From: Bacteroidota bacterium
GTDB taxonomy: Bacteria; Bacteroidota; Bacteroidia; Flavobacteriales; Weeksellaceae
Direction of reading: 5' to 3'
Length of the DNA stretch: 7,324 nt
NCBI GenBank assembly: GCA_023458415.1
Contig: JAEWZO010000042.1
Coordinates: forward strand, 1-7,324
The notes under the pieces were generated by a model. The model worked only from the letters and a program-made list of their open reading frames with translations. It was not told where the DNA came from and ran no database searches. Position numbers and translations under genes: made by a program. The stretch's first letter is position 1; every line of letters starts with the position of its first letter. Positions 1 to 5,485 of this stretch are shown in pieces.

Positions 1-377
1 TCCCGAACCTGTTCTTCGATATCGCTTACGCTCATCCCTTTTGCATAAAAAGAGATGATCACGTTTTCCAAGCCTTCGATTATATTATGTCTTTTAGGAA
101 CTAAAGCAGGTTCAAAATCCCCATTGCGGTCTCTGGGAACCTTGATTTCAAATTCTCCAAAAGAGGATTTTATTTTTTTTGTTCCGTGACCGTTACGGTA
201 ATTTCCGTCTTTGGTCGTTTCATGCTTTTCGTTGTCCAGATGGGCATCGCGTTCAGCGTTCAGCATGTGCTCTACGGCACTTTTATGCAATTGTTTGAAG
301 AAAGACGTCAAGTCTTCTCCACTTTTAAAAGATTTGTAAAATTCTTTGTTGCTTAATAATTCTTCTTTGTCAATCAT
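1..377 (-). CDS. IS256-family (Mutator-type) transposase, N-terminal part
   Basis: An uninterrupted reading frame starts with ATG at 377 (MIDKEELLSNKEF...) and runs off the left edge after 125 complete codons. The visible part matches the N-terminal region of IS256/Mutator transposases: a lysine-rich helical start, then HMLNAERDAHL near residues 37-47, the motif DGNYRNGHGTKKIKSSFGEF near 58-77, KVPRDRNGDFEP near 80-91, and FYAKGMSVSDIEEQVR just before the edge. In the family this region binds DNA and precedes the RNase H-like DDE catalytic core, which is not in the window, so activity cannot be judged. A roughly 100-base imperfect palindrome lies directly upstream of the start codon. Confidence 0.93.
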   Translation of the reverse strand, partial: MIDKEELLSNKEFYKSFKSGEDLTSFFKQLHKSAVEHMLNAERDAHLDNEKHETTKDGNYRNGHGTKKIKSSFGEFEIKVPRDRNGDFEPALVPKRHNIIEGLENVIISFYAKGMSVSDIEEQVR

Positions 378-479
378 AACTGTATAAAGGTTTAAAAATA
401 GTAAAAAGTTATTTCCGGAAAATTTCCGGGCTTGTAAGGGCCCGAAATTTTTCAGAATAACTTTTCAACTTACACAGTT
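378..479. repeat. Imperfect long palindrome in the transposase leader
   Basis: Three nested arms are visible. The outer arm is AACTGTATAA (378-387) against TTACACAGTT (470-479), with one mismatch. The middle arm is AAAAGTTATT (404-413) against AATAACTTTT (456-465), perfect over 10 bases. The inner arm is 419-431 against 440-451, GC-rich at its tip (GGGC/GCCC) with C426 bulged and an 8-base loop. The structure fills the space between the IS end and the transposase ATG at 377. In RNA it would fold the region upstream of the start codon into a hairpin. Confidence 0.7.
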
Positions 480-608
480 AGTGGGACGTACCCTTAAAAA
501 CGATTCTTTCAACTTCTTTTTTATTGGCTCTTGAACTTGGAGACCTCTCGTTTCATATCCAATTCCAAAACTTTCTCTTAGATAATTAATATTGAATCCT
601 CTGTACAT
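465..608 (-). pseudogene. Gene remnant truncated by the IS256 insertion
   Basis: An ATG at 608, about 49 bases downstream of the fic stop codon and on the same strand, opens a frame beginning MYRGFNINYLRESFG. An in-frame TAA lies two codons upstream, so this ATG is the only reasonable start. About 38 codons lie outside the IS; the frame then enters the IS terminal repeat and ends at a TGA at 465-467, giving a 47-residue chimeric product. The host part is charged and ends in a lysine-rich stretch (EPIKKKLKESF). I do not recognise the family. Because it follows fic so closely on the same strand, it may have been the second gene of a fic operon. The alternative is a chance open frame in an intergenic region. 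Confidence 0.42.
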
Positions 609-656
609 CTTTTATTTATAATTTTAATATGAATTTTGCCTTATAATTTGATTTTT

Positions 657-2129
657 CTAAAATTTCAAAACCGCTTCATCAGACTCCTTAAAAGCATTCG
701 TCTTCTCAAGTTGTGTTTCTAAATTCAAAAAATCGGAAGCATCCAATTGACTTGAAAATTTCTGGGCTCTTTGAAGCATTTTGATATAAACAGATGGATC
801 GCTGCTTCTTGTAAGTTTTCGTAAAGCTCCCAAATAATCCTCTCGGTAAACAGTAGGAATCATTATCCTACTTTGACCTGCATGGACGAATTCGGCATTC
901 ATCATTACTCTGGCAATTCTGCCATTCCCATCTAAAAAAGGGTGAACCTCGCTAATTAAGAACATTATAAATGCAGCACGGGAGAAGGCATCTGTAAGAG
1001 CCTGATAAAACTCAAAGCCTTTTTTGAGAGTTCCTCTAACCATTGTGAAGTCCACAAAATGTGTTTCACCAGCCCGATTATTTTTATCCTTAAATTCTCC
1101 TGGTTTTTTAGATTGCCGGGCATCTAATAAAACTTTGTGGCGATAAGAAAGGATATCGAATAGTTCATCAACATTAGCCGGAATCAGCGACATTTCTTTT
1201 TTGCTGCTCACTAATTTATAGGTTCCGAGAATATCGTGCGAATCTTCGCCACGGTTTTTGATGGGTATTTGACTGTCAACAATTTGTTTTGCTTCCTCAA
1301 TTTCAAAGACCGTTCCTTCAATGTAATTTGAAAAGTAAGCCTCAAAAAAAGCAAAATTTCTGAATGATTCAGGAGAAAGGTTTTTATCTTCAATATTCTC
1401 AAAAATATCTTGTTTAAGATGAATAAATAGCTTTTCAAAAAGTTTCAACCTTCCTTCATCATAAGGCTCACCAAGGGCTCTTGCTTTTGCGATAGGAGAG
1501 GATAGAAGATTGGAAGGGCGTGTTTTTAATAATGCCCCAATAATTTTATTAAGCTTTGCAAACTCACTTTGCATCCCTGTTTTTACCGATATTTCTCTTG
1601 CATTATCTCTAAAGTCATTTAAGCCATTTTCGCCTTTGATTAAAAAAATCTTTTCCAGTTTATTTTCTAATTCCTCAACTGGGAGATTTTTGGGAAGTCT
1701 TCCTGTCTTTCTGGCAGATTGAAGATTCTCAAGAAATGCTCGTTCCTGGCTTGCGACATAGAGCTCACCAACAAATTTGGAATCTCCCTCAACAGGCTGT
1801 TCTCCCTTGAAAAAATTTAAAGTAATACCTGGTAATTCAATTTTTTTTGAATAAGAATAAGTTAGAAATATTTGTGAATCTTCAGTCGGTTTAAATTCCA
1901 AAGCAGATCGATGGCTTAATACTGCTCCGTGATACAAGTTTCCCAAAATTTGAAAAATATTTCTCTGAATAATTTTTGCAGCAGACTCCTCAAGATTAGA
2001 TGTGTAAATACGTGGGGCAATTTTTCTGATAATGCCCTTATTTTCCATTTTGGAAATTTCTCTGCTAACTTCCGGATTACTTGAAGAAAAAATAAGTTCT
2101 TGTAGTCTCAACTGCATATTTTTTTCCAT
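657..2129 (-). CDS. Fic-domain protein with AbiEi-like winged-helix N-terminus
   Basis: Fic enzymes usually transfer AMP from ATP to a hydroxyl on a target protein. This 490-residue protein has the full canonical motif HPFLDGNGRIAR at residues 396-407, with catalytic H396 and the D400-GNGR phosphate-binding loop. An inhibitory motif of the form [ST]xxxE[GN] is present as SNYIEG at 267-272, so E271 probably blocks ATP gamma-phosphate binding by R407. Its position before the Fic core makes this a class II Fic. The flap-like segment PGEFKDKNNRAG lies at 343-354, and IPTVYREDYLGALR follows the core. Residues 1 to about 140 resemble AbiEi-type antitoxins: a winged helix (EVSREISKMENKGIIRKIAP, 20-39), then VLSHRSALEF and VASQERAFLENL. 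The start at 2129 gives a 15-20 base leader after a TAAATTTG promoter element. The target is unknown. It could act as a toxin, a stress enzyme or a phage-defence protein. Confidence 0.93.
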   Translation of the reverse strand: MEKNMQLRLQELIFSSSNPEVSREISKMENKGIIRKIAPRIYTSNLEESAAKIIQRNIFQILGNLYHGAVLSHRSALEFKPTEDSQIFLTYSYSKKIELPGITLNFFKGEQPVEGDSKFVGELYVASQERAFLENLQSARKTGRLPKNLPVEELENKLEKIFLIKGENGLNDFRDNAREISVKTGMQSEFAKLNKIIGALLKTRPSNLLSSPIAKARALGEPYDEGRLKLFEKLFIHLKQDIFENIEDKNLSPESFRNFAFFEAYFSNYIEGTVFEIEEAKQIVDSQIPIKNRGEDSHDILGTYKLVSSKKEMSLIPANVDELFDILSYRHKVLLDARQSKKPGEFKDKNNRAGETHFVDFTMVRGTLKKGFEFYQALTDAFSRAAFIMFLISEVHPFLDGNGRIARVMMNAEFVHAGQSRIMIPTVYREDYLGALRKLTRSSDPSVYIKMLQRAQKFSSQLDASDFLNLETQLEKTNAFKESDEAVLKF

Positions 2130-2148
2130 TAAAAAGTAAAATATTATT

Positions 2149-2156
2149 CAAATTTA
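2149..2156 (-). promoter_or_regulatory. Probable -7 element of the fic promoter
   Basis: TAAATTTG on the minus strand matches the Bacteroidota -7 consensus TAnnTTTG, 19 bases upstream of the fic start codon. No clear TTTG -33 box lies 19 bases further upstream, so the promoter may be weak or need an activator. The surroundings are extremely AT-rich, which raises the chance of an accidental match. Confidence 0.5.
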
Positions 2157-2182
2157 CAAATATTTTCTATTAAAATATAAAA

Positions 2183-2222
2183 AATAGCATTTTTTTTATA
2201 TTAATAAATTTTATTTGCTATT
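2183..2222. repeat. Inverted repeat upstream of fic, candidate operator
   Basis: AATAGCA (2183-2189) and TGCTATT (2216-2222) form a perfect 7-base inverted repeat around 26 AT-rich bases. CTATTAA also occurs as a direct repeat at 2167-2173 and 2218-2224. Both lie within about 75 bases upstream of the fic -7 element. AbiEi-type proteins are known to repress their own promoters through inverted repeats, and the fic product has an AbiEi-like N-terminus, so an operator role is a reasonable inference. Base composition alone could produce such repeats. Confidence 0.35.
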
Positions 2223-2303
2223 AAGACGGGATAGGAAGTAAAAACTTTATGATCCACGATTTGAAGGTAATACAATCACTTGTTCAAAAAATAAAAATGT
2301 TTG

Positions 2304-2334
2304 TTTGGAAATAACCAAAAAAACAATATATTTG
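2304..2334 (+). promoter_or_regulatory. Consensus Bacteroidota promoter facing attR
   Basis: TTTG (2304-2307), a 19-base spacer, and TATATTTG (2327-2334) fit the Bacteroidota consensus TTTG-N19-TAnnTTTG exactly. Transcription would start near 2341 and run rightwards. No convincing gene follows it before the tRNA-Asp fragment and terminator ending at 2497, so in this arrangement it would make a transcript of only about 155 bases. It may drive a small RNA, or it may be meant for a gene joined to it after the element excises. Confidence 0.65.
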
Positions 2335-2370
2335 AACCATTGAAAACGACGCTCTTATTGGTATATTTTC

Positions 2371-2390
2371 AGTGACCTATTTAGTGACCT
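2371..2390 (+). repeat. Tandem AGTGACCT direct repeat near attR
   Basis: Two exact copies of AGTGACCT (2371-2378 and 2383-2390) are separated by ATTT, giving a 12-base period, close to one helical turn. They lie between the outward promoter and the att core, with the second copy ending 56 bases before the tRNA fragment. Short direct repeats at this kind of distance are typical of integrase arm-type or excisionase binding sites; this role is inferred from position only. Confidence 0.5.
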
Positions 2391-2446
2391 GTCAAAAGCC
2401 AAAGCAGCATAAAGATGATGGATAGGGCATTTACGAAAATAAATTA

Positions 2447-2462
2447 AGTCCCGTCCGGATCG
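2447..2462 (+). other. attR: 3' end fragment of a tRNA-Asp gene
   Basis: AGTCCCGTCCGGATCG corresponds to tRNA positions 58 to 73: A58, then the T-stem 3' strand CCCGT, the acceptor 3' strand CCGGATC and discriminator G73. The acceptor implies a tRNA starting GATCCGG, and the sequence agrees with the bacterial tRNA-Asp ending as I remember it (GAGTCCCGTCCGGACCGC). No GATCCGG, D-arm or anticodon arm occurs upstream, so only the 3' end is present. A 3' tRNA fragment directly before a terminator is what integration of an element into the 3' end of a tRNA gene leaves at its far end. Confidence 0.68.
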
Positions 2463-2463
2463 C

Positions 2464-2497
2464 AAATCCTGTAAGAGAAATCTTACAGGATTTTTTT
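2464..2497 (+). terminator. Strong intrinsic terminator, originally of tRNA-Asp
   Basis: A perfect 12-base-pair stem (2465-2476 with 2481-2492) closes a GAAA tetraloop and is followed by a T run to 2497. It lies two bases after the tRNA-Asp discriminator position, as expected for the tRNA gene's own terminator, now separated from the tRNA body by the inserted element. It also insulates the L,D-transpeptidase gene from the promoter at 2304-2334. Confidence 0.9.
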
Positions 2498-2535
2498 ATT
2501 TAACCAGAAATTTCTTCAGCTGATTATCTCGACTA

Positions 2536-2552
2536 TTGGTACAATTCTTGCA
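2536..2552 (+). promoter_or_regulatory. Sigma-54 (RpoN) type promoter for the L,D-transpeptidase
   Basis: TTGGTACAATTCTTGCA fits the -24/-12 consensus YTGGYACRNNNNTTGCW at every defined position, with GG (2538-2539) and GC (2550-2551) exactly 10 bases apart. Transcription would start near 2563, about 11 bases before the ATG at 2574. No TAnnTTTG element is seen nearby. Sigma-54 promoters require an enhancer-binding activator, so expression of the downstream gene would be conditional. Confidence 0.6.
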
Positions 2553-2573
2553 AATTCCGCTCAAAATAAACGT

Positions 2574-3551
2574 ATGAGCTCCAGAATCGGAAAGTTTTTC
2601 AAAGTCCTGATGGCGGCAACTTTGTTGTCGGTTTTTTTTGTGCAGTGTAAGAAAGATCAGATGCCGACAAATAATAATCAGCAGTCTGAAATTGATCCGG
2701 CAAAAGAGCAGGCCCGTTTAGATTCACTGAAACAAGATTCCATCAACAAAGCCAGAATCACTTTTGAACCTTTTATTTTTCCCAAAGAAGGGAGAGATTC
2801 TGCGATGGCTGTTTTTACCGAAAAATTTTCAGCCGAAGACCGATACACGATTTTAGCGCTCAACCGCCTAGACAACAAGAATAAATGGCGTGCAGATACA
2901 TTGGCTATTCCAGATAAAATTGATCATACGCTAATGTCATATACTCCTTTTCCGCAGCAAGTTGTTCTTTTAAAGGATGTGAATAAAATTGCTTTTTTTT
3001 CTTACCCAATCCAGGCATTTGCTATTTATGAAAATGGTCTGCTGAAAAAATGGGGACCAACCAGCATGGGAAAAAAATCGGCTGAAACGAAGCGTGGACT
3101 CATGTTCTGTAACTGGAAGAAAGAACTGGCTATTTCTACTGTGGAAAGCAGCTGGAAACTTCCTTATAACGTCAATGTACACAATTTCTTAGGTATTGGT
3201 TGGCATCAGTATGAACTGCCCGGATTTCCTGCCTCGCATTCGTGTTTACGACTTCTGGAAGAAGATGCCAAATATCTTTATCAGTGGGCCGAAACCTGGG
3301 TTCTGAACGACGGAGGAGGGACTGTGAAAGCCAACGGGACACCCGTGATTGTGTTTGGAGATTACCATTGGGGCGGTAAAAAACCATGGAAAAACCTTAT
3401 CGAAGATTCTAAAGCGAACGATATTTCTTTGGAGGAATTTAACAACATCATTCAGCCTCATCTGGAAAAAATACTGCAGGAACAGCAAAACTCAATTGAA
3501 GTGAAAGGCGCTATTAAAGCCAAAAAAGAAGCATCAGCACAAACTTCCTAA
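2574..3551 (+). CDS. Lipoprotein L,D-transpeptidase (YkuD domain)
   Basis: L,D-transpeptidases cross-link peptidoglycan stem peptides (3-3 bonds) or anchor proteins to it, using a catalytic cysteine. This 325-residue protein begins with a positively charged, hydrophobic signal (MSSRIGKFFKVLMAATLLSV) ending in FFVQC; C25 followed by KKD suggests a periplasm-facing lipoprotein, although Q before the Cys is not the classical lipobox. A disordered N/Q-rich linker follows, then a LysM-like stretch near 91-113. The YkuD catalytic signature is H211...ASHSCLRL (220-227), with C224 as nucleophile and R226 retained; the family's usual SHGC reads SHSC here. The C-terminal tail is Glu/Gln- and Lys-rich. 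It stands alone behind a sigma-54-type promoter, and its stop overlaps that of the convergent gene. The substrate is not predictable from sequence. Confidence 0.88.
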   Translation: MSSRIGKFFKVLMAATLLSVFFVQCKKDQMPTNNNQQSEIDPAKEQARLDSLKQDSINKARITFEPFIFPKEGRDSAMAVFTEKFSAEDRYTILALNRLDNKNKWRADTLAIPDKIDHTLMSYTPFPQQVVLLKDVNKIAFFSYPIQAFAIYENGLLKKWGPTSMGKKSAETKRGLMFCNWKKELAISTVESSWKLPYNVNVHNFLGIGWHQYELPGFPASHSCLRLLEEDAKYLYQWAETWVLNDGGGTVKANGTPVIVFGDYHWGGKKPWKNLIEDSKANDISLEEFNNIIQPHLEKILQEQQNSIEVKGAIKAKKEASAQTS

Positions 3552-4075
3552 ATTTTTTCGAGGGAGCTGATGGTGCTTTCTGCAAATTTTCTCAATTTTT
3601 CCATCTCTGATTTTGCCTTTGACTGTCCTAAAAGTGAGCCACCGTACGTTAAAGCCAGTAAGCCAAGCATCACAAACGAAAGTGTGAGCGCCCACGGGAA
3701 ATCATCGCTGCCAATTTGTTTAGTGACAAACCAAAGTGTGATGAAAACCATCCAGAGGATGCTGAACAGAAAATACAGAAACATAAAGAAAGTCCACACC
3801 GAAGAACTCGGTCCGAAAACACCGCGAATTACTGTTTTATTTTCATCATTGTCACGTTCGGCGCGAAGAGAAAGGGTAGGCTTCCAGTAGCTGTTTTCCG
3901 GCGTAACTACAGTGAAAATGGCAGTTTCCGGATTGATGTTGCCTGAAATGTCCTGGTTTCCCGTTGCCTGATAATTTTGAAGATGTTCGTGAAATTCTGC
4001 TTTCGTACGGTTGGTAAAAATCTTAAATCTTGGTCTGGCCCGAATCTGATCCAGCACGGTTTGTTCTATTTTCAT
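3548..4075 (-). CDS. Two-helix membrane protein, unknown function
   Basis: I do not recognise this 175-residue protein. An N-terminal soluble part of about 90 residues (FKIFTNRTKAEFHEHLQNY at 17-35, then beta-rich segments such as TAIFTVVTP and KTVIRGVFGPSSS) precedes two hydrophobic segments, about 93-117 and 127-149, linked by a short polar loop (TKQIGSDDFP). A charged tail (QSKAKSEMEKLRKFAESTISSLEKI, split at 151-160 and 161-175) looks helical. The layout suggests an inner-membrane protein with both ends in the cytoplasm, and the beta-rich part could be a small sensor or PH-like fold, which is a guess. Its ATG overlaps the stop codon of the upstream protease-like gene (TAATG), implying translational coupling. 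Its stop overlaps that of the convergent L,D-transpeptidase. Confidence 0.8.
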   Translation of the reverse strand: MKIEQTVLDQIRARPRFKIFTNRTKAEFHEHLQNYQATGNQDISGNINPETAIFTVVTPENSYWKPTLSLRAERDNDENKTVIRGVFGPSSSVWTFFMFLYFLFSILWMVFITLWFVTKQIGSDDFPWALTLSFVMLGLLALTYGGSLLGQSKAKSEMEKLRKFAESTISSLEKI

Positions 4076-5394
4076 TATTGATAAGGAATTGGGTCTTTCA
4101 GTTCAAATTTCACTTTCTGTTCTACGCCGTTACGCTCAATCAGCATGTTGACAAAGCTGCCTTCATCTGCTTTCAGCATATTGTATATTTTTTCCAATGA
4201 GAGGTCACCTGCTTTTTTACCGTTCACAGAAATTATTTTATCACCTTTTCTTATGCCTGCAGAATAGCATGGTGCCTCCTTTCGGCAGCCCGCCACGGAA
4301 AATAACGGTTTCAGTACAAAACTATACCTAAAGTTTTCGTTAGCATCAAAAACCAACGAAGAACTATCGCCCGCATCGCGTCTGGTGGTTCTTATTTCCA
4401 CAATGCTGTTTTCCCATTGTTGCCCGTCATGTTTAATATCCAGGCCGCTTTTGTTGAATAAGAATGGATCGCTGAAATTTCTGTTTTTCTTTAAGAGAAT
4501 TTGATTATTAGGATAATCGAAAACTACATTGAACCGCCGAAGAATTCCACTTCCGATGGAACCTTTTCTGTCCGGAACCAACTTTAAATGCTGAATTGAA
4601 GCTTCGTCGGGCATCGCTGCAACGGGCTTATCAAAAGTAAATTCACCCAGATATAATCCGTGAATTCGGCTTCGTTTTCCGAAAATATCTCCGTTGAATC
4701 CTTTGCCCAAATAATCATCAATATTTGGTCGGTTGTAATTAAAACCTTCGATGAGCTTTGGAAATAACCAAACCGGATCACTGTTTCCCAAATCAACCAA
4801 CATTTTCGATTTTTTTCTTTCATTCACCATTTCAATATCGGCGTAGAGGTAAGGTTTTTTTAATTCCAAAGTGATTGGGAACGAAGCATAACGCTTAAGT
4901 TTTGAAGGAGATTTGTCTTTCGGGAATGCTGTGATTTTTTTTGAAATATAGTTGATTTCGACCTGATGATTTTTGAAAAAGTGATAACCGATAATCCCGT
5001 GAACCGGAATTCCGACATGTGATGAAAAATTAATTTCTGCATTGAGGATGATGTAAAGCGTATTATTTTCGTCCAACATGTTTTGAACAGAGAGCTCATT
5101 TCCTTCAGCTTTTAAACCTTCCAGTTCTGTACTTTCACCCAATCCGGAGAATGTTACTTTTTCAATATTATTGAAGTTAACTTCCCTGTCATCCAGACTG
5201 AAAACCAGAGTTTCCGCGACGCCTGTGTCGAGTAAAAATGTAAGCTCAACACCATTCACTTCAATCGGAATAAATATCAGATTATTGATGAGTTGAAACG
5301 GAATGACTGCTTTTTTATTCCCTTCTATTTCAAATCCACTTTGTCCGCAAAGTTGCAGACTGACCAACAGGAAAAGAAACTTTAGGAAATTCAT
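4075..5394 (-). CDS. Retropepsin-like aspartyl protease with C-terminal PDZ domain
   Basis: The 439-residue product starts with a signal peptide (MNFLKFLFLLVSLQLCGQS), so it should act in the periplasm or at the envelope. The first aspartyl protease lobe has the motif FLLDTGVAETLV (53-64, D56-T57-G58) and a later HGIIGYHFF (132-140). A second, related lobe has MLVDLGNSDPVWL (198-210), where the usual DTG reads DLG (201-203), and GSIGSGILRRFNVVFDY (278-294). A PDZ domain closes the protein, about 365-435 (CYSAGIRKGDKIISVNGKK at 376-394). Activity would need paired aspartates: D56 and D201 are present, but the Thr to Leu change in the second motif leaves catalysis uncertain. It is the first gene of a pair with the membrane protein downstream. 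A weak TACTTTTA (5399-5406) may serve as its -7 element. Substrate unknown. Confidence 0.85.
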   Translation of the reverse strand: MNFLKFLFLLVSLQLCGQSGFEIEGNKKAVIPFQLINNLIFIPIEVNGVELTFLLDTGVAETLVFSLDDREVNFNNIEKVTFSGLGESTELEGLKAEGNELSVQNMLDENNTLYIILNAEINFSSHVGIPVHGIIGYHFFKNHQVEINYISKKITAFPKDKSPSKLKRYASFPITLELKKPYLYADIEMVNERKKSKMLVDLGNSDPVWLFPKLIEGFNYNRPNIDDYLGKGFNGDIFGKRSRIHGLYLGEFTFDKPVAAMPDEASIQHLKLVPDRKGSIGSGILRRFNVVFDYPNNQILLKKNRNFSDPFLFNKSGLDIKHDGQQWENSIVEIRTTRRDAGDSSSLVFDANENFRYSFVLKPLFSVAGCRKEAPCYSAGIRKGDKIISVNGKKAGDLSLEKIYNMLKADEGSFVNMLIERNGVEQKVKFELKDPIPYQ

Positions 5395-5434
5395 CTATTA
5401 AAAGTACAATTTTTTTCCTGCTTGATTGCCTAAA

Positions 5435-5465
5435 CAAAAAAACTCTGCGATTGCCCGCAGAGTTT
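5435..5465 (-). terminator. Intrinsic terminator of ahcY
   Basis: A perfect 10-base-pair stem (5440-5449 with 5456-5465, AAACTCTGCG/CGCAGAGTTT) closes a 6-base loop. On the minus strand it is followed by a T run down to 5436. It begins 20 bases after the ahcY stop codon and separates ahcY from the downstream protease-like gene, so the two are independent transcription units. Confidence 0.9.
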
Positions 5466-5485
5466 ACTATAATTTTTCAGATTTC

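Larger units (their letters stand above)
1..493 (-). mobile_element. IS256-family insertion sequence, 5' end only
   Basis: The transposase start and one complete end of an IS256-family element lie here; the rest continues beyond base 1. Read on the minus strand, the outer end begins GGGTACGTCCCACTAACTG and continues TGTAAGTTGAAAAG. Its inner part resembles the known IS256 terminal repeat form (GTCC, short gap, TTGTGTAAAAG). The outer boundary is set at about 493, where this repeat-like sequence stops, with an uncertainty of a few bases because the partner repeat is not in the window. The target-site duplication cannot be checked for the same reason. The element sits inside a short reading frame downstream of the fic gene. 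Confidence 0.8.
1..2462. mobile_element. Right end of a genomic island integrated at tRNA-Asp
   Basis: The span carries an IS, a disrupted gene and an accessory Fic gene, and ends at a lone 3' tRNA-Asp fragment followed by a terminator. Genes right of 2463 look like ordinary chromosome. The fragment reads on the plus strand, so the intact tRNA-Asp and the other element end should lie to the left, beyond base 1. No integrase is visible here. The island call rests on the tRNA fragment and the accessory content; size and mobility are unknown. Confidence 0.55.
2130..2573. other. Gene-free region between fic and the L,D-transpeptidase
   Basis: No supportable gene lies in these 444 bases. The stretch holds the fic promoter and candidate operator, the outward promoter, the AGTGACCT repeat, the attR tRNA fragment, its terminator and a sigma-54-type promoter. 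Two tiny plus-strand frames exist (MIHDLKVIQS..., 21 codons from 2249; MMDRAFTKIN from 2415), but neither has supporting evidence. Bases 2150-2220 are almost entirely A and T. Confidence 0.8.

Noticed and set aside
2249..2314. 21-codon plus-strand frame (MIHDLKVIQS...) before the outward promoter
   Set aside because: Too short, no ribosome site or conservation evidence, and its end overlaps the -33 box of the promoter.
2338..2463. Possible complete tRNA gene ending at the tRNA-Asp fragment
   Set aside because: No matching acceptor 5' strand, D-arm or anticodon arm could be found upstream; only the last 16 bases fit.
3570..3890. 106-codon plus-strand frame opposite the two-helix membrane protein
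   Set aside because: The minus-strand gene has clear membrane segments and a coupled start; the plus-strand frame has no domain signal and no start context.
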